From: Chara braunii
Taxonomy: Eukaryota; Streptophyta; Charophyceae; Charales; Characeae
Length of the DNA stretch: 21,747 nucleotides
Assembly (NCBI GenBank): GCA_003427395.1
Contig: BFEA01000027.1
Coordinates: forward strand, 957,645-979,391
Direction of reading: 5' to 3'
Within the stretch, counting starts at the first letter, position 1. Each line of letters starts with the position of its first letter. Under the pieces are notes generated by a model. That model did no database searches. It was given only the letters and a program-made list of their open reading frames with translations, and was not told where the DNA came from. The position numbers were made by a program, and so were the translations under genes. This document shows positions 1 through 9,742 of the stretch, piece after piece.

Positions 1-148
1 CACTTTTCTCAGGGGTGTCCACATAGTACAACTAGACCACCAATATAATGTGTTAATAACAGCTCACGCCTTCTTAATGATCTGTGTGCCGCTGTGCTAG
101 ATGTTTGCAACCACACCACTGCAACAATGTGGTGAATACCATGAATAG

Positions 149-243
149 CCCTCAGGCAGACCATCCAGTCCACGTGGTACTTACCATAAATAAACCCACC
201 CCACACAGTACCCCTCAGGCAGACCATCCAGTCCACGTGGTAC
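149..243 (+). repeat. 32-bp direct repeat, two copies 63 bp apart
   Basis: CCCTCAGGCAGACCATCCAG and the following 12 bases occur at 149-180 and 212-243 without change. The rest of 1-1240 has TACCAC-type words but no gene I can support. Confidence 0.8.
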
Positions 244-1640
244 CACCCCATGCACATTATACCACCCACTCCCCATAATACCACTTAAGCCCAAACAGTA
301 GCAAGTAGTGGTGCAGCGGAGTGCTCTTTCTTCCTTTCGGTGCTCTGTGCATGTCTGTATGTGTGCGCGTGTGCTTTTCATTCTGCGCTCTTCCCTTCGT
401 TACCCTCTATCCGTGCTAGATGCTCACAGCACTGGCGATTCGACGATGTCCCAAGGCGGCCGGCCGCGGAGATGTACAAAGCACAATTCCTGGTATCTGG
501 GTGCTTGCCAAGCCAGACTCGCAAACCAATTATTTTCGCATCTCTTCTGGGAGACCGTTCATTACGAACATTCAATAAGAAAAATGCAATATTTTTTCAT
601 TCAACGTAGCCAAATTCCACAAGAATACTTTCAGTGGCCGGTGGGCGGCGAGGCGGCGATCAACAACATAGCCGTTTTTGTTCTATTTAACCTCCCCACA
701 TAGTTGTGTCCCGCTTAATATCGCGATTGCGATTCCAGTTGGCACCCCTCCAAGCTGTTGCAGGTAGTCTGACTGCAATGGGCAACCTGTTTATTGAAAC
801 ACAAGCTGGAGATGTATCTGCTTAATTCTCCCCCTTTTGCATCAGCATAGACAGTGAGAGGGATCAGACATCATGGTGATGTAAAAGAGTCTAAGAGAAC
901 CTAAAGCGAGTAGTGAGCCATGCAATGGGCAACTATTATTTTGCGCGGCTCGGAGTTCTCTTCAAAATTCAAATAGACCACGTCTTTCAAGTTGTGTCCT
1001 TCGTATTTTGCCAAATTCCAATCCAAAAAAGACAAGGCCATCGGCCCGCCAGTCACTTCGACAGACGCATGATATTCGACACGGAACCTCCCGGTCGAAG
1101 AAGAGTCAGCGGCGAGGTGATCCTACGAGCGCAAGTGTATTAGATCATTCAGTGAGAACCTGAGATAAACAGATTTTCAAACAAATCCGCTCTTGAACAG
1201 AAGCTATAACTAGGACGTCGAAAGTTTGGGTCCATGGGATCGTCACCAGGCTTTTTTTTCCGCAACCTGGTGACGAGTGGCGCTGCCACGAAGTAATAAT
1301 ATTTTGGATGTCGATGCTCTTGCGAGTGCTGGCGATAGATCAGCACAAAGAGCCTCTGCCACTTCATCTACCGCCCGAGCTATGTGCGCGCTCTGGGAAA
1401 GTTGTGTGCGTCACGCATGAAGCCCGCGACAGATGTTTCTCAGCGGCTACATACCACAACAAAAAATCCACAGAGAAGGCAAATTCCCTGAAAGCGCGGT
1501 GAAAATTCGCCAACGCTCGGAAAAGCAACCGAACCACCATTGTATAAACCTCTATATTGTGAAAATTCATTCAATAAATAGGTCAGAGATTACCGCATAT
1601 AGTGAAGTAATAAGGTCAGAGATTACTCGTCTGACACGGT
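244..1640. other. No supported gene; short repeats only
   Basis: No coding family recognised on either strand. It holds a hairpin at 1241-1275 (CGTCACCAGG / CCTGGTGACG) and AGGTCAGAGATTAC twice (about 1580 and 1614). Confidence 0.5.
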
Positions 1641-1735
1641 GACACGGTGAGTTTACCACTTTCATCGGCGAACAACCGAACCCTTGACCTTCCAAATAAA
1701 GAGGAAACAACAAAGTTAACCAAACCACCAAACCT

Positions 1736-1829
1736 AGGAGGACTCCACTTAAGGTGGAAAGAGTGGGACAATTCAGAAAGAGTCTCACCAAACCGAGGAG
1801 GACTCCACTTAAGGTGGAAAGACTGGGAC
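1736..1829 (+). repeat. 60-bp-period direct repeat
   Basis: AGGAGGACTCCACTTAAGG and the following GTGGAAAGA.TGGGAC occur at about 1736 and 1796 with one mismatch. CCACTTAAGGTGG can pair within each copy. Confidence 0.7.
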
Positions 1830-1896
1830 TTCTTGTCTGTCTTGTATATTTTTGTTAATTGTTTTGCGAAGTGCGCTATACATCTGAACAGCAGCG

Positions 1897-1905
1897 AAAA
1901 AAAAT

Positions 1906-1969
<64 letters not shown>

Positions 1970-1984
1970 AAAAAAAAAAAAAAA
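1897..1984 (+). repeat. Long poly(A)-rich tract
   Basis: About 80 nt almost all A, broken by TC twice. Longest in the window. Confidence 0.8.
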
Positions 1985-2071
1985 CATATCTAACCCTAAG
2001 CAACAGCGCATCGCTGGCATCCCTCTCTAAACACTTCATGTTTGCTGCCCCCAATAGATCTCTTTCTTCAG

Positions 2072-2199
2072 GACACCGGGCCCGTTTCCCTGAGGGAGGA
2101 TGCGGCGGGTGTGTGTGCCTTAGCCTCCTTCCTGCTCTCTGGTGGCTCTTCCATATTTCATATCTTGTTGTTGAAAATGGGACGCCGGGCCCGTTTCCC
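2072..2199 (+). repeat. Direct repeat GACACCGGGCCCGTTTCCC, 109 bp apart
   Basis: Copies at 2072-2090 and 2181-2199 differ at one base. A related GCCGGGCCCGGTTTCC lies near 3748. Confidence 0.6.
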
Positions 2200-2284
2200 A
2201 AAAAGTTGTTGTTCCCGATGGCATCCCTTTCAAAGCCTGATTGTATCTCTGTCAACCTCGAAAGAACGAAAAAAAAAAAAAAAA

Positions 2285-2323
2285 GGAGGGGGGGAGGGAG
2301 GGAGGGAGGGAGGGAGGGAGGGA
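2285..2323 (+). repeat. GGGA microsatellite
   Basis: A run of GGGA units after poly(A). No gene between 2040 and 2700 beyond the repeat element. Confidence 0.8.
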
Positions 2324-2383
2324 AGAACTTTGGACAGACGGTCCTGACTGTAGCTTCCATATTATCTAGGGAACACGAGGGCC

Positions 2384-2534
2384 GGGGTTGCACTAGCAAA
2401 GGGGATAGGATAAAGCTCCTGAACCCGACTGTGTTTTATGCAGGAAAATACAGAAAAGCTATTCAATTTTGATTTCCTGCTCCTGTTTGCAAACACGTCA
2501 GGTATTCAATCCAATGCTCTTTGCTAGTGGGACC
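2384..2534. mobile_element. Inverted-repeat element (MITE-like), decayed third copy
   Basis: CACTAGCAAAGGGGATAGGA at left and TCCAATGCTCTTTGCTAGTG at right match the arms of the elements at 7575 and 15456. The middle differs. Confidence 0.6.
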
Positions 2535-2701
2535 ACAGCCGAGTAGCACCCATCTGGGTGTTACCGAAAAAAAAAAAAAAAAAAAATGGCATCACACACA
2601 CTAACAGCAAGAACTGAAATGGGAAAGGAAAAAAAAAAAAAAAAGGTCAAATAAAGTTTAAAAGTCAAAAAATTGAAATTTAAAATTTTAAAATCACAGA
2701 A

Positions 2702-2840
2702 GGATTCCAACTTTGATAATGCAAGCGCCCAGCGCACAAATGCTGCTGTTCAACGCGCCGTTTCCACAGAGAGGAAATGGCACGTTGAGCAGCTGCATTT
2801 GGGCACAGGGTGCTCGCGTTATAAAAGTCGACGTCATCAG
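2702..2840. mobile_element. Foldback element, arms of about 60 nt
   Basis: The left arm (about 2706-2765) and right arm (about 2772-2838) are imperfectly complementary along nearly their whole length around a 6-nt centre (ACAGAG); paired words include CACAAATGC with GCATTTGGG and GTTTCC with GGAAAT. A MITE or long hairpin precursor; no gene. Confidence 0.6.
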
Positions 2841-2848
2841 TCACCCTT

Positions 2849-2880
2849 GGCTGCCAAAACTTGGCGCTTTTTTGGCAGCT
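2849..2880. repeat. Short hairpin
   Basis: GGCTGCCAAAA and TTTTTTGGCAGCT form a 10-bp stem over a short loop. Confidence 0.55.
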
Positions 2881-2975
2881 GGCATGGCGATGGTAGTGTG
2901 GTGTGGTGTGGGGTGGGCACATGGGTGCAAGGGGGCCACACGGAAGGGCTTCTGAAAGGCTCCTCCTGGCAATCG

Positions 2976-3102
2976 CTACCGTCTTGACCCGAATAAAATG
3001 CCCGATAATTATTGCTGCATCTGGACTGAAAGTTGTGCCAAATGCAGCTATAGCCTATAAGCCTATAATGACCAGGAGTTCTTAATCGGGTGAAGACGGT
3101 AG
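2976..3102. mobile_element. Nested foldback element
   Basis: Outer arms of 17 nt (2976-2992 and 3086-3102) pair with one mismatch. An inner pair (3014-3024 and 3038-3048, GCTGCATCTGG with CCAAATGCAGC) pairs with one mismatch. The outer arm reads CTACCGTCTTGACCCGA. Confidence 0.55.
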
Positions 3103-3109
3103 TCTCGCT

Positions 3110-3780
3110 GGGCTCGTCGTCAGGAATCCTCATCCGGCAGAGGTGGGCTTAGGAGGTCGTGTGCAGACTGCCGAGGGGCGAGACTCCGGCGCTGCAACAT
3201 ACCCTTATGAAACCGATCAAAGGCGTCGCTCCTCGGTCGTCGAGATGGAAATTTTGCAGGAGTGTCCTGTCCTAGGTGTCTTCGTTGAGGTCAGCCCGTG
3301 ATTGGACGATTGCTCACAGTGACAACTTTATGACCCGCTGGTGACAAGGCTTCTGCTGTTTGAGCGAAGGTATAACGGTACTATAACCTCTATACAAGGA
3401 TGAGGAGGTAGTAGGCATTGTTGACCCCTTAGTTTCTGGTTTAGGGGTTTAGGAGAGAAGGTTAACGGAGACCCTAATTTTCAGACCACTTGCCATGCCA
3501 TTTATATGAAAACCAAAGGGTCATTTTAATCAAACTTGCCACCAATTCGAAGAAGAACAGGCGCATGGCCTGGGTGGTGTCCCTATTCCTCTTCCTCTCG
3601 TTCGTGCTTCAGTCCTTATAATAGACTAGGCATGCTTAGTTGCTTTGTTTTCGTTCTTTCGTTAGGGGGGCACACTGCCCCCGCTAACGAACTTGGCTGG
3701 TGATGCCTCGTTCGTTTTTTTGGGTGCTGCGCAAACAATTGTAAGGGAGGCCGGGCCCGGTTTCCGGCTTCTGATACTAA
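3110..3780. other. No supported gene
   Basis: Unique-looking sequence with no recognised coding family, RNA or long repeat on either strand. It has only short TTTAGGG-like words near 3440. Confidence 0.4.
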
Positions 3781-3792
3781 AGTTTGGTTATT

Positions 3793-4082
3793 AAAAAAAA
3801 AAAAAAAAAAAAAGTCATTCCACAGACAGACTGTTCTGGATATCGGACCACAATGAATTCGACTGTGGCATGGGAGTTGGGAAAAAAAAAAAAAAAAAAA
3901 AGAAGCAGCTGTGCTGCAATGCTCAAAATGTTCCACCAAAAATAATAATAAAGATTCGCTTTGGGGATTAAAAAGGTCATCCGGCAAAATGCCAAACACA
4001 AAAAGAAGAAGACAGCATGGGGGAAGAGTAGTAGGTTAGGCGGCTCAAACTGGGTAACCAAGTTTCAGACCTGCTGGCTCCT
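3793..4082 (+). repeat. Poly(A) tracts without a recognised parent
   Basis: A-runs at 3793-3813 and 3882-3901 end two unrecognised segments. No gene seen. Confidence 0.5.
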
Positions 4083-4163
4083 GTGTTAGCCTTGACTTCA
4101 ACATTTATGTTTTTTGTCTTCGGCACTGCACCCCTGTTAATAAAGGTTGCAAGCTACAACTTC

Positions 4164-4197
<34 letters not shown>

Positions 4198-4205
4198 NAA
4201 AAAAC
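4083..4205 (+). mobile_element. Polyadenylated 3' end of an unidentified retrocopy
   Basis: AATAAA at 4140-4145 lies about 20 nt before a run of about 39 A (with an N at 4198). This is the layout of a cleaved and polyadenylated transcript inserted in the genome. Its 5' limit and parent are not clear. No coding similarity was recognised. Confidence 0.45.
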
Positions 4206-4429
4206 AATACGTTAGGCAACAGGAAAACAAACCATCTACTTTTGGAATGTCTTGTGCTTAAACCACCAGTACTTCCTAAAGTCATGTCTGTTAACAAGCC
4301 GCGATTTTAGGAAACGTACAGGCCACTACAGGAGCGTCCAGATTCATCCGACTAGACACGTTTCTACTCTATTTTTTTTCCACGGCCTATAGCTGTGGAT
4401 GCGCAGTCAATCTCTTCCGAAGGAAAGGA

Positions 4430-4500
4430 GTCGATCAGCGCAGCGCGTTTGAACGCGGCCCCGCCCCATATGAACGCGCGCGTTCGGCGCGTTCAAGCGG
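4430..4500. repeat. CpG-rich palindromic stretch
   Basis: Contains the perfect palindrome GAACGCGCGCGTTC and the pair TTGAACGCG / CGCGTTCAA, just before the retroinsertion at 4545. Confidence 0.6.
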
Positions 4501-4544
4501 TTACATACGTTACGAGTTCTGATGATACTAGAGATAGCGACATT

Positions 4545-4564
4545 GAGACTGCAGGTTGTGTTTC

Positions 4565-4595
<31 letters not shown>

Positions 4596-4606
4596 ACTGC
4601 AGGTTG
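4545..4606 (+). mobile_element. Severely 5'-truncated poly(A) retroinsertion with 14-bp target-site duplication
   Basis: GAGACTGCAGGTTG at 4545-4558 and 4593-4606 flank TGTTTC plus about 28 A. This is the signature of target-primed reverse transcription of a polyadenylated RNA that stopped almost at once. Confidence 0.7.
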
Positions 4607-4939
4607 AGGACTACTTTGGGATCTAAGAAGAAAAAGGGAACCTGTGCACCCAACTTGTGCCCGGATATATGGGTGGGTGTCCAGCCAGCCGGGCATGACC
4701 CCCGGGCAGGGTTCCCAGCAACCCCAGCTCAAAAACAGTACATTCATAAAATTTCGGTAAAAAAACGCTGCGTAGTACCGCAATCCAAAAGGGAAAAGCA
4801 AAAAAGAAAAAAAAGTTTCAAATAATTGTGGTAGGCTGGTACCAACACGTAGCTCTCTTTACTTGAGCCTAATGCCTGCATACAGTGCATAGTAGTGCCT
4901 TCTTTTATTTCTGTATTTTACTATTTTTTTAGTACTAAA

Positions 4940-5233
4940 CTAGGCTACCAGCCGGGCCGCCGGGGTCCCGGGTGGCCAGCCCGTGCAAGGACCAGGGAAG
5001 GTCTCCCCCCAAAAAACAAAAAAAAATACAAAAAATACGAAAAAAAAAAAGATGTCATGCAGAAAAATAAACTGAACAACTTTTGCCTCAGGGTCACATC
5101 GAAATTCTTGACCAAATTTAAAATCAAAAGTAAAAACTAAAAATGTACTTTTTATTTATTTATTTTTCTTTTTTTCTTTTTTTTAATTTTGGCCCGGCCG
5201 TGCAAGTGACCCCGGGCCACTCTGGTAGCGTAG
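4940..5233. mobile_element. GC-ended foldback or repeat element
   Basis: Begins CTAGGCTACCAGCCGGGCC and ends GGGCCACTCTGGTAGCG, roughly inverted. A word like CCGTGCAAGGACC occurs inside. The interior is AT-rich. The first 22 bases recur at 21116. Confidence 0.5.
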
Positions 5234-5426
5234 GGATTAAAGTATTTTACTTTATTTTTTAGTACTTTAGTATAATTTTCCTATTTTTTTAGTATTTTTA
5301 ACTATTTTACTATTTTAGTATTTTAGTATTTTTATTATTTTCCCTTCAAGCCTAGACAGGTACTCTTCTCCCTCCCTGCTTATATCTTTCACACAATGGG
5401 ACCACTCACCATTTATACCAAGATAA

Positions 5427-5464
<38 letters not shown>

Positions 5465-6260
5465 TTAAATGAAATATCAAAAATATTAGGGATTCTGCGG
5501 GAACAAAAACTTAAGCAGAGTCGGCACACCAGTGTTGATCGGCAACCATCTCCCTCTCCCTCCTCCTCGGTCTCACGCTGTGACATCCTTGAATGCGCAG
5601 GGGCACTGCTCATCTTGCTTCTCCGTGTCGTTCCAATTTTAACAGACGTCCCAAGCGATGCAAAAAAAATACAATTTGACCAAAGACGATACAATAAAAT
5701 AATACCATGATTCCGTCGTCTACAATTTCGACAATTAAACAAAACCACTGCCAAAACTCTTCCTCGTCTTTCTTGCCTTTTTTCAGTCTCCCAATTTCTC
5801 TCTGCAAAATTCGCAGACGGCTCCTCCCTCCCTCCCTCCCTCCAGTTCTCCCATTGGACAGAATCTTACATAATAACTTAGTAATAACTGACTTTATGCT
5901 TCCCCCTTTTTTTTCCTTTTTTTTGTTGACTTCAGCAGTTTTTTCCTATATAAAAAAAATATATATATATATTGTATATGAAGATGGAAAAAACAAAATT
6001 GAGGGGACGCAACCGTTTCATGTACTCCCTTTACTGGAATCGGCTGACGATAAACAGAAAAAGAAGCCGAAGTATGAAAAAGGCAATTTTGAAAAAGATA
6101 AAGAGTAAAAGAGTGTACAGAAGAGACAGTGCCACTGGCAACCACCTCCCTCCTCTGGGTTGCATGGCTCCCCCACCCGATTTCTCTCGGCTACGTGCAC
6201 GAGATTCCCTCCCTCCGTCATTTCCCACAAATAATGTAACAAACATAATTATTAAATTAA
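5234..6260. other. AT-rich simple-sequence region
   Basis: Holds TATTTTAGTA-type repetition (5240-5345), an AAT microsatellite (about 5430-5462), CCTC-rich tracts near 5820, and AT runs near 5955. No coding family recognised. Confidence 0.5.
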
Positions 6261-6262
6261 TA

Positions 6263-6385
6263 AAAATAATAAACCGCAGTAGCATATTAATACCGTCTGT
6301 GCCTGGGCAAAGTGTTTCAGTTCATCTTATTGAAAAATAATAAACCGCAGTAACATATTAATTCTGTCTGTGCCTGGGCGAAGTG
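6263..6385 (+). repeat. 71-bp-period direct repeat
   Basis: Copies at 6263-6314 and 6334-6385 share AATAATAAACCGCAGTA and GTCTGTGCCTGGGC with few differences. Confidence 0.7.
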
Positions 6386-6411
6386 CTACTCGTTCATCTG
6401 ATAGCAACTGG

Positions 6412-6470
6412 ATTCGAACTTGGGTCTGTCTTTCAGCAGTCCATGGGTGTCAACAGTCCTGGGCAAAGGC
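6412..6470 (-). mobile_element. tRNA-derived SINE family copy
   Basis: Minus strand TGAAAGACAGACCCAAG, TTCGAATCC, with TGTTGACACCCATGGACTG before it, matches the copy at 10278. Confidence 0.5.
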
Positions 6471-7385
6471 TCGAATAGTACACAGCCCAAAGGGACAGAA
6501 TGCAAACTCAAGAAATGAATACGTACTATGTAGCATGTACAAAGTACTACAAAGCCACCACTTTACGTAACTAGTTGAGAAAAACTCTGAAAAAGAAAAA
6601 CTCTCATAAGTTTTATAAATCAAGAATAGCGTCAAAACGAGTGCAAAATGCCACAAAGATGACAGACAAAGGTGTGACGGCAAAGGAAACAAGACGCCGT
6701 GAACTCCCTCCCAGACAAAGGGGGTAATGTGGCTTGCTTAGCCCCTTCTTCAAAACTGACGGTCGCAGGCATTGGGGGGTACAAGTGGGCGGTACAAACT
6801 TCTCCGCAGCATCGCAGCATCAAAAGGCCTTCCAAAAAAAATACCCCCCTTGGCAAAAAATTGGGGGGGACAACCCCCCCCCCCCCCCCTCCCCCCTTCG
6901 TCCGTTAGCCTGCAAAGAAACCCAACCAATTCATCGATCGATCGATTACATCATTACAAAAAGAAAAAAAAAAGTCAGAAAGAGATGTAGAGAGGCAGAC
7001 GCATAAAGATTCTAACTTCAAAGTTCGAACGTCAGACTTCAAAGCCATATGGAGCTTAAAAAAAAAAAAAAAGGAGAGCATACATATAGACATGGGGTCC
7101 GTGGGCCTCGCTCCACTGCACAACTTTCTTGCCGGATGTGCAGCTGGTAATGGTCCCGATACATTCAAAATATTGCGTCAGTTAGAATGCATCTGGTCCA
7201 TACTGCTGTCCACATAGATGCCAAAGATTGCGCGGCGGAGCAAGTCCTCATGTCATGGACAAAAGGAGTCGTAGACATCGACACATAATCACTCATTCAC
7301 ATTTACAAGACAAAGACAAAACTACTTTCGTTTGGGGGGGGGGAAAACAAAAAGCAAAAAAGTTGAAAAAACAAAACACAAGAAC
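6471..7385. other. No supported gene; C-tract and A-rich sequence
   Basis: A C run near 6878-6892, ATCGATCGATCG near 6934, and A tracts near 6964 and 7057. Nothing else recognised. Confidence 0.4.
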
Positions 7386-7392
7386 AAAAAAA

Positions 7393-7489
7393 GATTGAGA
7401 GTGCTGTAGCAACCTGCAAAATTCTGCTATTTTGCTTTCCTTCGGAAAAAGAAAGAAAGGAAAAAAAAAAAAAAAAGATTGAGAGTGCT
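7393..7489 (+). mobile_element. 71-bp poly(A)-tailed insertion with 13-bp target-site duplication
   Basis: GATTGAGAGTGCT is present at 7393-7405 and 7477-7489. The 71-bp insert between ends in a run of 16 A. Its body contains CTTTCCTTCGGAAAA and is not recognised. Confidence 0.65.
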
Positions 7490-7574
7490 TTTCTAAGATT
7501 TTGCCGTTATTGAAGGTTGTTCTGCGTGCTTCCTGAGATTGCTGCTGTCTGGGTCTGTTCTACTCATCTCGGGT

Positions 7575-7732
7575 GAGGTCCCACTAGCAAAGAGGGTTGG
7601 ATAAATATCCTGAATCTGGACGTGTTTTCAGCAGAGATGCCGAAAAGCTGTTCAATCTGGACATTCTGCACCTTTCCACAAACAAGTCCAGATTCAGGTT
7701 CTCAATCCAATCCTCTTTGCTAGTTGGACCTC
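7575..7732. mobile_element. 158-bp inverted-repeat element (MITE-like), best copy
   Basis: Arms of 47 bp (7575-7621 and 7686-7732) pair with only a few mismatches; they begin GAGGTCC and include ACTAGCAAAGAGG and CCTGAATCTGGAC. The 64-nt centre has no coding capacity. Copies at 15456-15614 and, more decayed, 2384-2534 have the same size and arms. It is non-autonomous, and no transposase is in the window. Confidence 0.75.
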
Positions 7733-7747
7733 GCCCCTGCTTGCACT

Positions 7748-7800
7748 GGAGTTCGAACTCACGTCTGTATTTCAAAAGTTCTATATTTATTCCAACTCAG
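7748..7800 (-). mobile_element. tRNA-derived SINE family copy, diverged
   Basis: Minus strand TTTTGAAATACAGACGTGAG then TTCGAACTC, in the same order as the copy at 10278. It follows the 158-bp inverted-repeat element almost directly. Confidence 0.4.
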
Positions 7801-7953
7801 GCCGTACAGTTCGATGATGATATTTCAAGGCACACTCTTCATCTTTCACATTTCCTGCTTTCTTCTTTTTTGAAGTTTTTTCTCCTTTCATTTTTCTACT
7901 TATTTTCTATGACAACGTTTTTGGAGTTTTTTCACCAATTCTTTCCTTACTTC

Positions 7954-7976
7954 CCCCCCCCCCCCCCCCCCCCCCT
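7954..7976 (+). repeat. Poly(C) tract
   Basis: About 22 C following TACTT. Part of a pyrimidine-rich region. Confidence 0.7.
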
Positions 7977-8119
7977 TTTTCTTTTTTTTTTAACACGGCG
8001 ACGGCCTTGAGATATCGTCACTGCACTGACCTGCCCCAGGTAATTCAGATATTTCTTTCATCTGGTTCCATCTGGATGCCCACTAGATTACATGGGCAGG
8101 CGAAGGCTCGTGAAGTTTT

Positions 8120-8175
8120 TGTGAAGCCCACTCCGTATTTCAAAATTTCATGGGTGGGTGTACCAACTGGGCTCG
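8120..8175 (-). mobile_element. tRNA-derived SINE family copy, 5' part
   Basis: Minus strand AGTTGGTACACCCACCCATG followed by TTTTGAAATACGGAG matches the 5' part of the family. The B box is missing. Confidence 0.4.
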
Positions 8176-8266
8176 GCTCGTAATTTTTTTATTTTTTTCC
8201 TTTTTGAACTTTTTCAACGTTCACGGCATTTGCTTTTTTTTTTNAAAAAAAAAAAAAAAAAAAAAA

Positions 8267-8352
8267 CCCTGCCCACAAGATATGTACCCATGAATCTGGA
8301 ATGGTCAACCCCTGCCCATAAGGCCTTTACCCATGAATCTGGAATAGTCTGA
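8267..8352 (+). repeat. 46-bp-period direct repeat
   Basis: CCCTGCCCA then TACCCATGAATCTGGAAT occur twice (from about 8267 and 8312). Directly upstream, T(10)-N-A(22) at 8234-8266 looks like an assembly join. Confidence 0.6.
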
Positions 8353-8572
8353 CCGACTGGGAGATCAAATGGGTATATCAGTACAGGGAGCTGGCAAGGA
8401 TTGGTTCCATAGGTAGCTAAGCCTGTGCAGTCATATCCTGCAGCAAAATGTTCCAATCAGATATATCCATACGCCTCCAAATGACCCCAAAGCCCTAATA
8501 TCTGCAATGGTCCCACACCTTGGGATATCCAAGAAGAATTGCCAGAAGTACCCGCCGCAAAACATGGCAGAG

Positions 8573-8629
8573 GTCCTTTGGGCAATCTATTGAAATCGGA
8601 ACGATGCACTGAAGATTAGCACAGCCCCT
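8573..8629 (+). pseudogene. 5'-half U6 snRNA pseudogene
   Basis: GTCCTTTGGGC, then GAAATCGGAACGATGCA, then GAAGATTAGCA and GCCCCT follow the U6 order (5' stem, ATTGGAACGATACAGAGAAGATTAGCATGGCCCCT region). The essential ACAGAGA box is altered to GCACTGA, and the sequence stops after GCCCCT into seven A. It is a truncated retropseudogene, with no promoter seen. Confidence 0.8.
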
Positions 8630-8639
8630 AAAAAAATTG

Positions 8640-9329
8640 GGAAAAGGAAAAAAAGAAAACATGGGGAAGGGAAGAACTTGCACCGATAGAGCGGACAGAT
8701 CATGAAACCAAAGTTGTGTCGACAATGGCTCCGCCACTACGGGAGGTGGGTGCCGTTGAGGGCAGCCATCCTTCCAAGCCTACAAAATCCCAAACCAGAT
8801 TGAACATTATCTCCTCTCCCAGAGTACAGCCTCACATGGTATGCTATTCTTCTACATGAATTGTGATTGTGAACCTTTTTTTTTTTTTTAATCTTTTAGT
8901 TGTACACATTTGAGGTAGGACAGTTGGCATTTCAGCTCAAGAGCGCAGGTACCAACCCACCTCATCCCAGGGTTAATGACGAAGAGTACCCAGTCGCACA
9001 GGCATCACCCTTAGTCCCCTTGAGGTGCTGCGAGCAGCCCTTCCATTCTCATCAAGAACCGCCTACCCCCAACAGGTACAATTTATTGGATCATCCCCCC
9101 AAGGGGTGCCTGACCCTAGTAGGCGAATGCACCGTAGCCCAGCTGCTGGCTCGCAGACAGCAGGCACAGATCTAATCCCAGCCAGCCAGCTGCAGATGCT
9201 TCAAAGAAGTGCCCGCTGCAACCTTACCCTGGCACAAGACAGCGGGCTCAGACCCTCCCCCGTGGACCGAGCGCCTTCCCATCGAGGCTCGGATAGGGAA
9301 CCGGCAATCTGCCCCCAAGCATCCACTCC
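8640..9329. other. No supported gene
   Basis: A poly(T) run near 8876-8889 and CAGCTGCTGGCTCGCAGACA near 9138 that partly folds on itself. Otherwise unrecognised. Confidence 0.4.
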
Positions 9330-9419
9330 GGCATGGCAGGGATCGAACCTGCAACCTGCGTCCCCAAAGGACGGGTGTATTTCGAGACCTTCCTGCAGCA
9401 TGCGCCACAGGTGCCCCGC
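9330..9419 (-). repeat. tRNA-Ser(CGA)-like relic
   Basis: Minus strand: T arm GCAGG TTCGATC CCTGC is perfect, and the variable arm CGTCC/GGACG is perfect, after TCTCGAAA with anticodon CGA. The D arm and anticodon stem are poor and the acceptor does not pair convincingly. Confidence 0.5.
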
Positions 9420-9424
9420 TGGGC

Positions 9425-9492
9425 AATGCTCGAACCCGCAACTTGTGGGAATGAACACAAAGGCACCCAATCCATCTAAGCTACATCTGGGC
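9425..9492 (-). repeat. tRNA-like module, second of cluster
   Basis: Minus strand TAGCTTAGATGG is an A-box-like D arm, and GCGGGTTCGAGCATT is a B-box-like T arm. The arm between (CTTTGTG/CACAAG) pairs. Confidence 0.4.
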
Positions 9493-9569
9493 TACAGTGC
9501 AAACACGGTGTGCGAATGACCCTAAGCTTGGCGCTCAGAATCCACAATATCAATATTCAGACCATCACA

Positions 9570-9610
9570 CCGGAGTGCAGGCTCAAAGATTCGAACCCAC
9601 ACCCTAAGCC
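9570..9610 (-). repeat. tRNA-like 3' half, copy 1
   Basis: Its 41 nt recur at 9654 with few differences, 84 bp away; each includes a reverse B box (GATTCGAACC). Confidence 0.6.
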
Positions 9611-9653
9611 CCAACAGTGAGTATTGCAGCATACCAATATCCAGTACGGCGCA

Positions 9654-9742
9654 CCAGAGTGCAGGCTCAGAGATTCGAACCTACACCCTAAGCCACAAAA
9701 GTGCATGACCTACCAGCGCTCGACCAACTGAGCTAGGCGCCA
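9654..9742 (-). repeat. tRNA-like module with near-complete D arm
   Basis: Minus strand GCTCAGTTGGTCGAGC gives a perfect 4-bp D stem. A GGTTCGAATC B box lies about 50 nt downstream, and GGCGC at the 5' side matches GCGCC at the 3' side. The anticodon arm does not pair. An RNA polymerase III promoter could remain. Confidence 0.5.

Noticed and set aside
1241-1275. Hairpin plus T-run as a bacterial terminator
   Set aside because: The T run is inside the loop and the context is eukaryotic.
1647-2030. Lysine-rich open frames across poly(A) tracts (also near 4083, 4556 and 10027)
   Set aside because: They exist only because A runs encode lysine; no conserved sequence around them.
3439-3453. TTTAGGG-like words as interstitial telomere
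   Set aside because: Only about two units; chance is likely.
9025-9519. 164-codon plus-strand open frame
   Set aside because: Covers the tRNA-like cluster in antisense; its similarity to proteins is not apparent.
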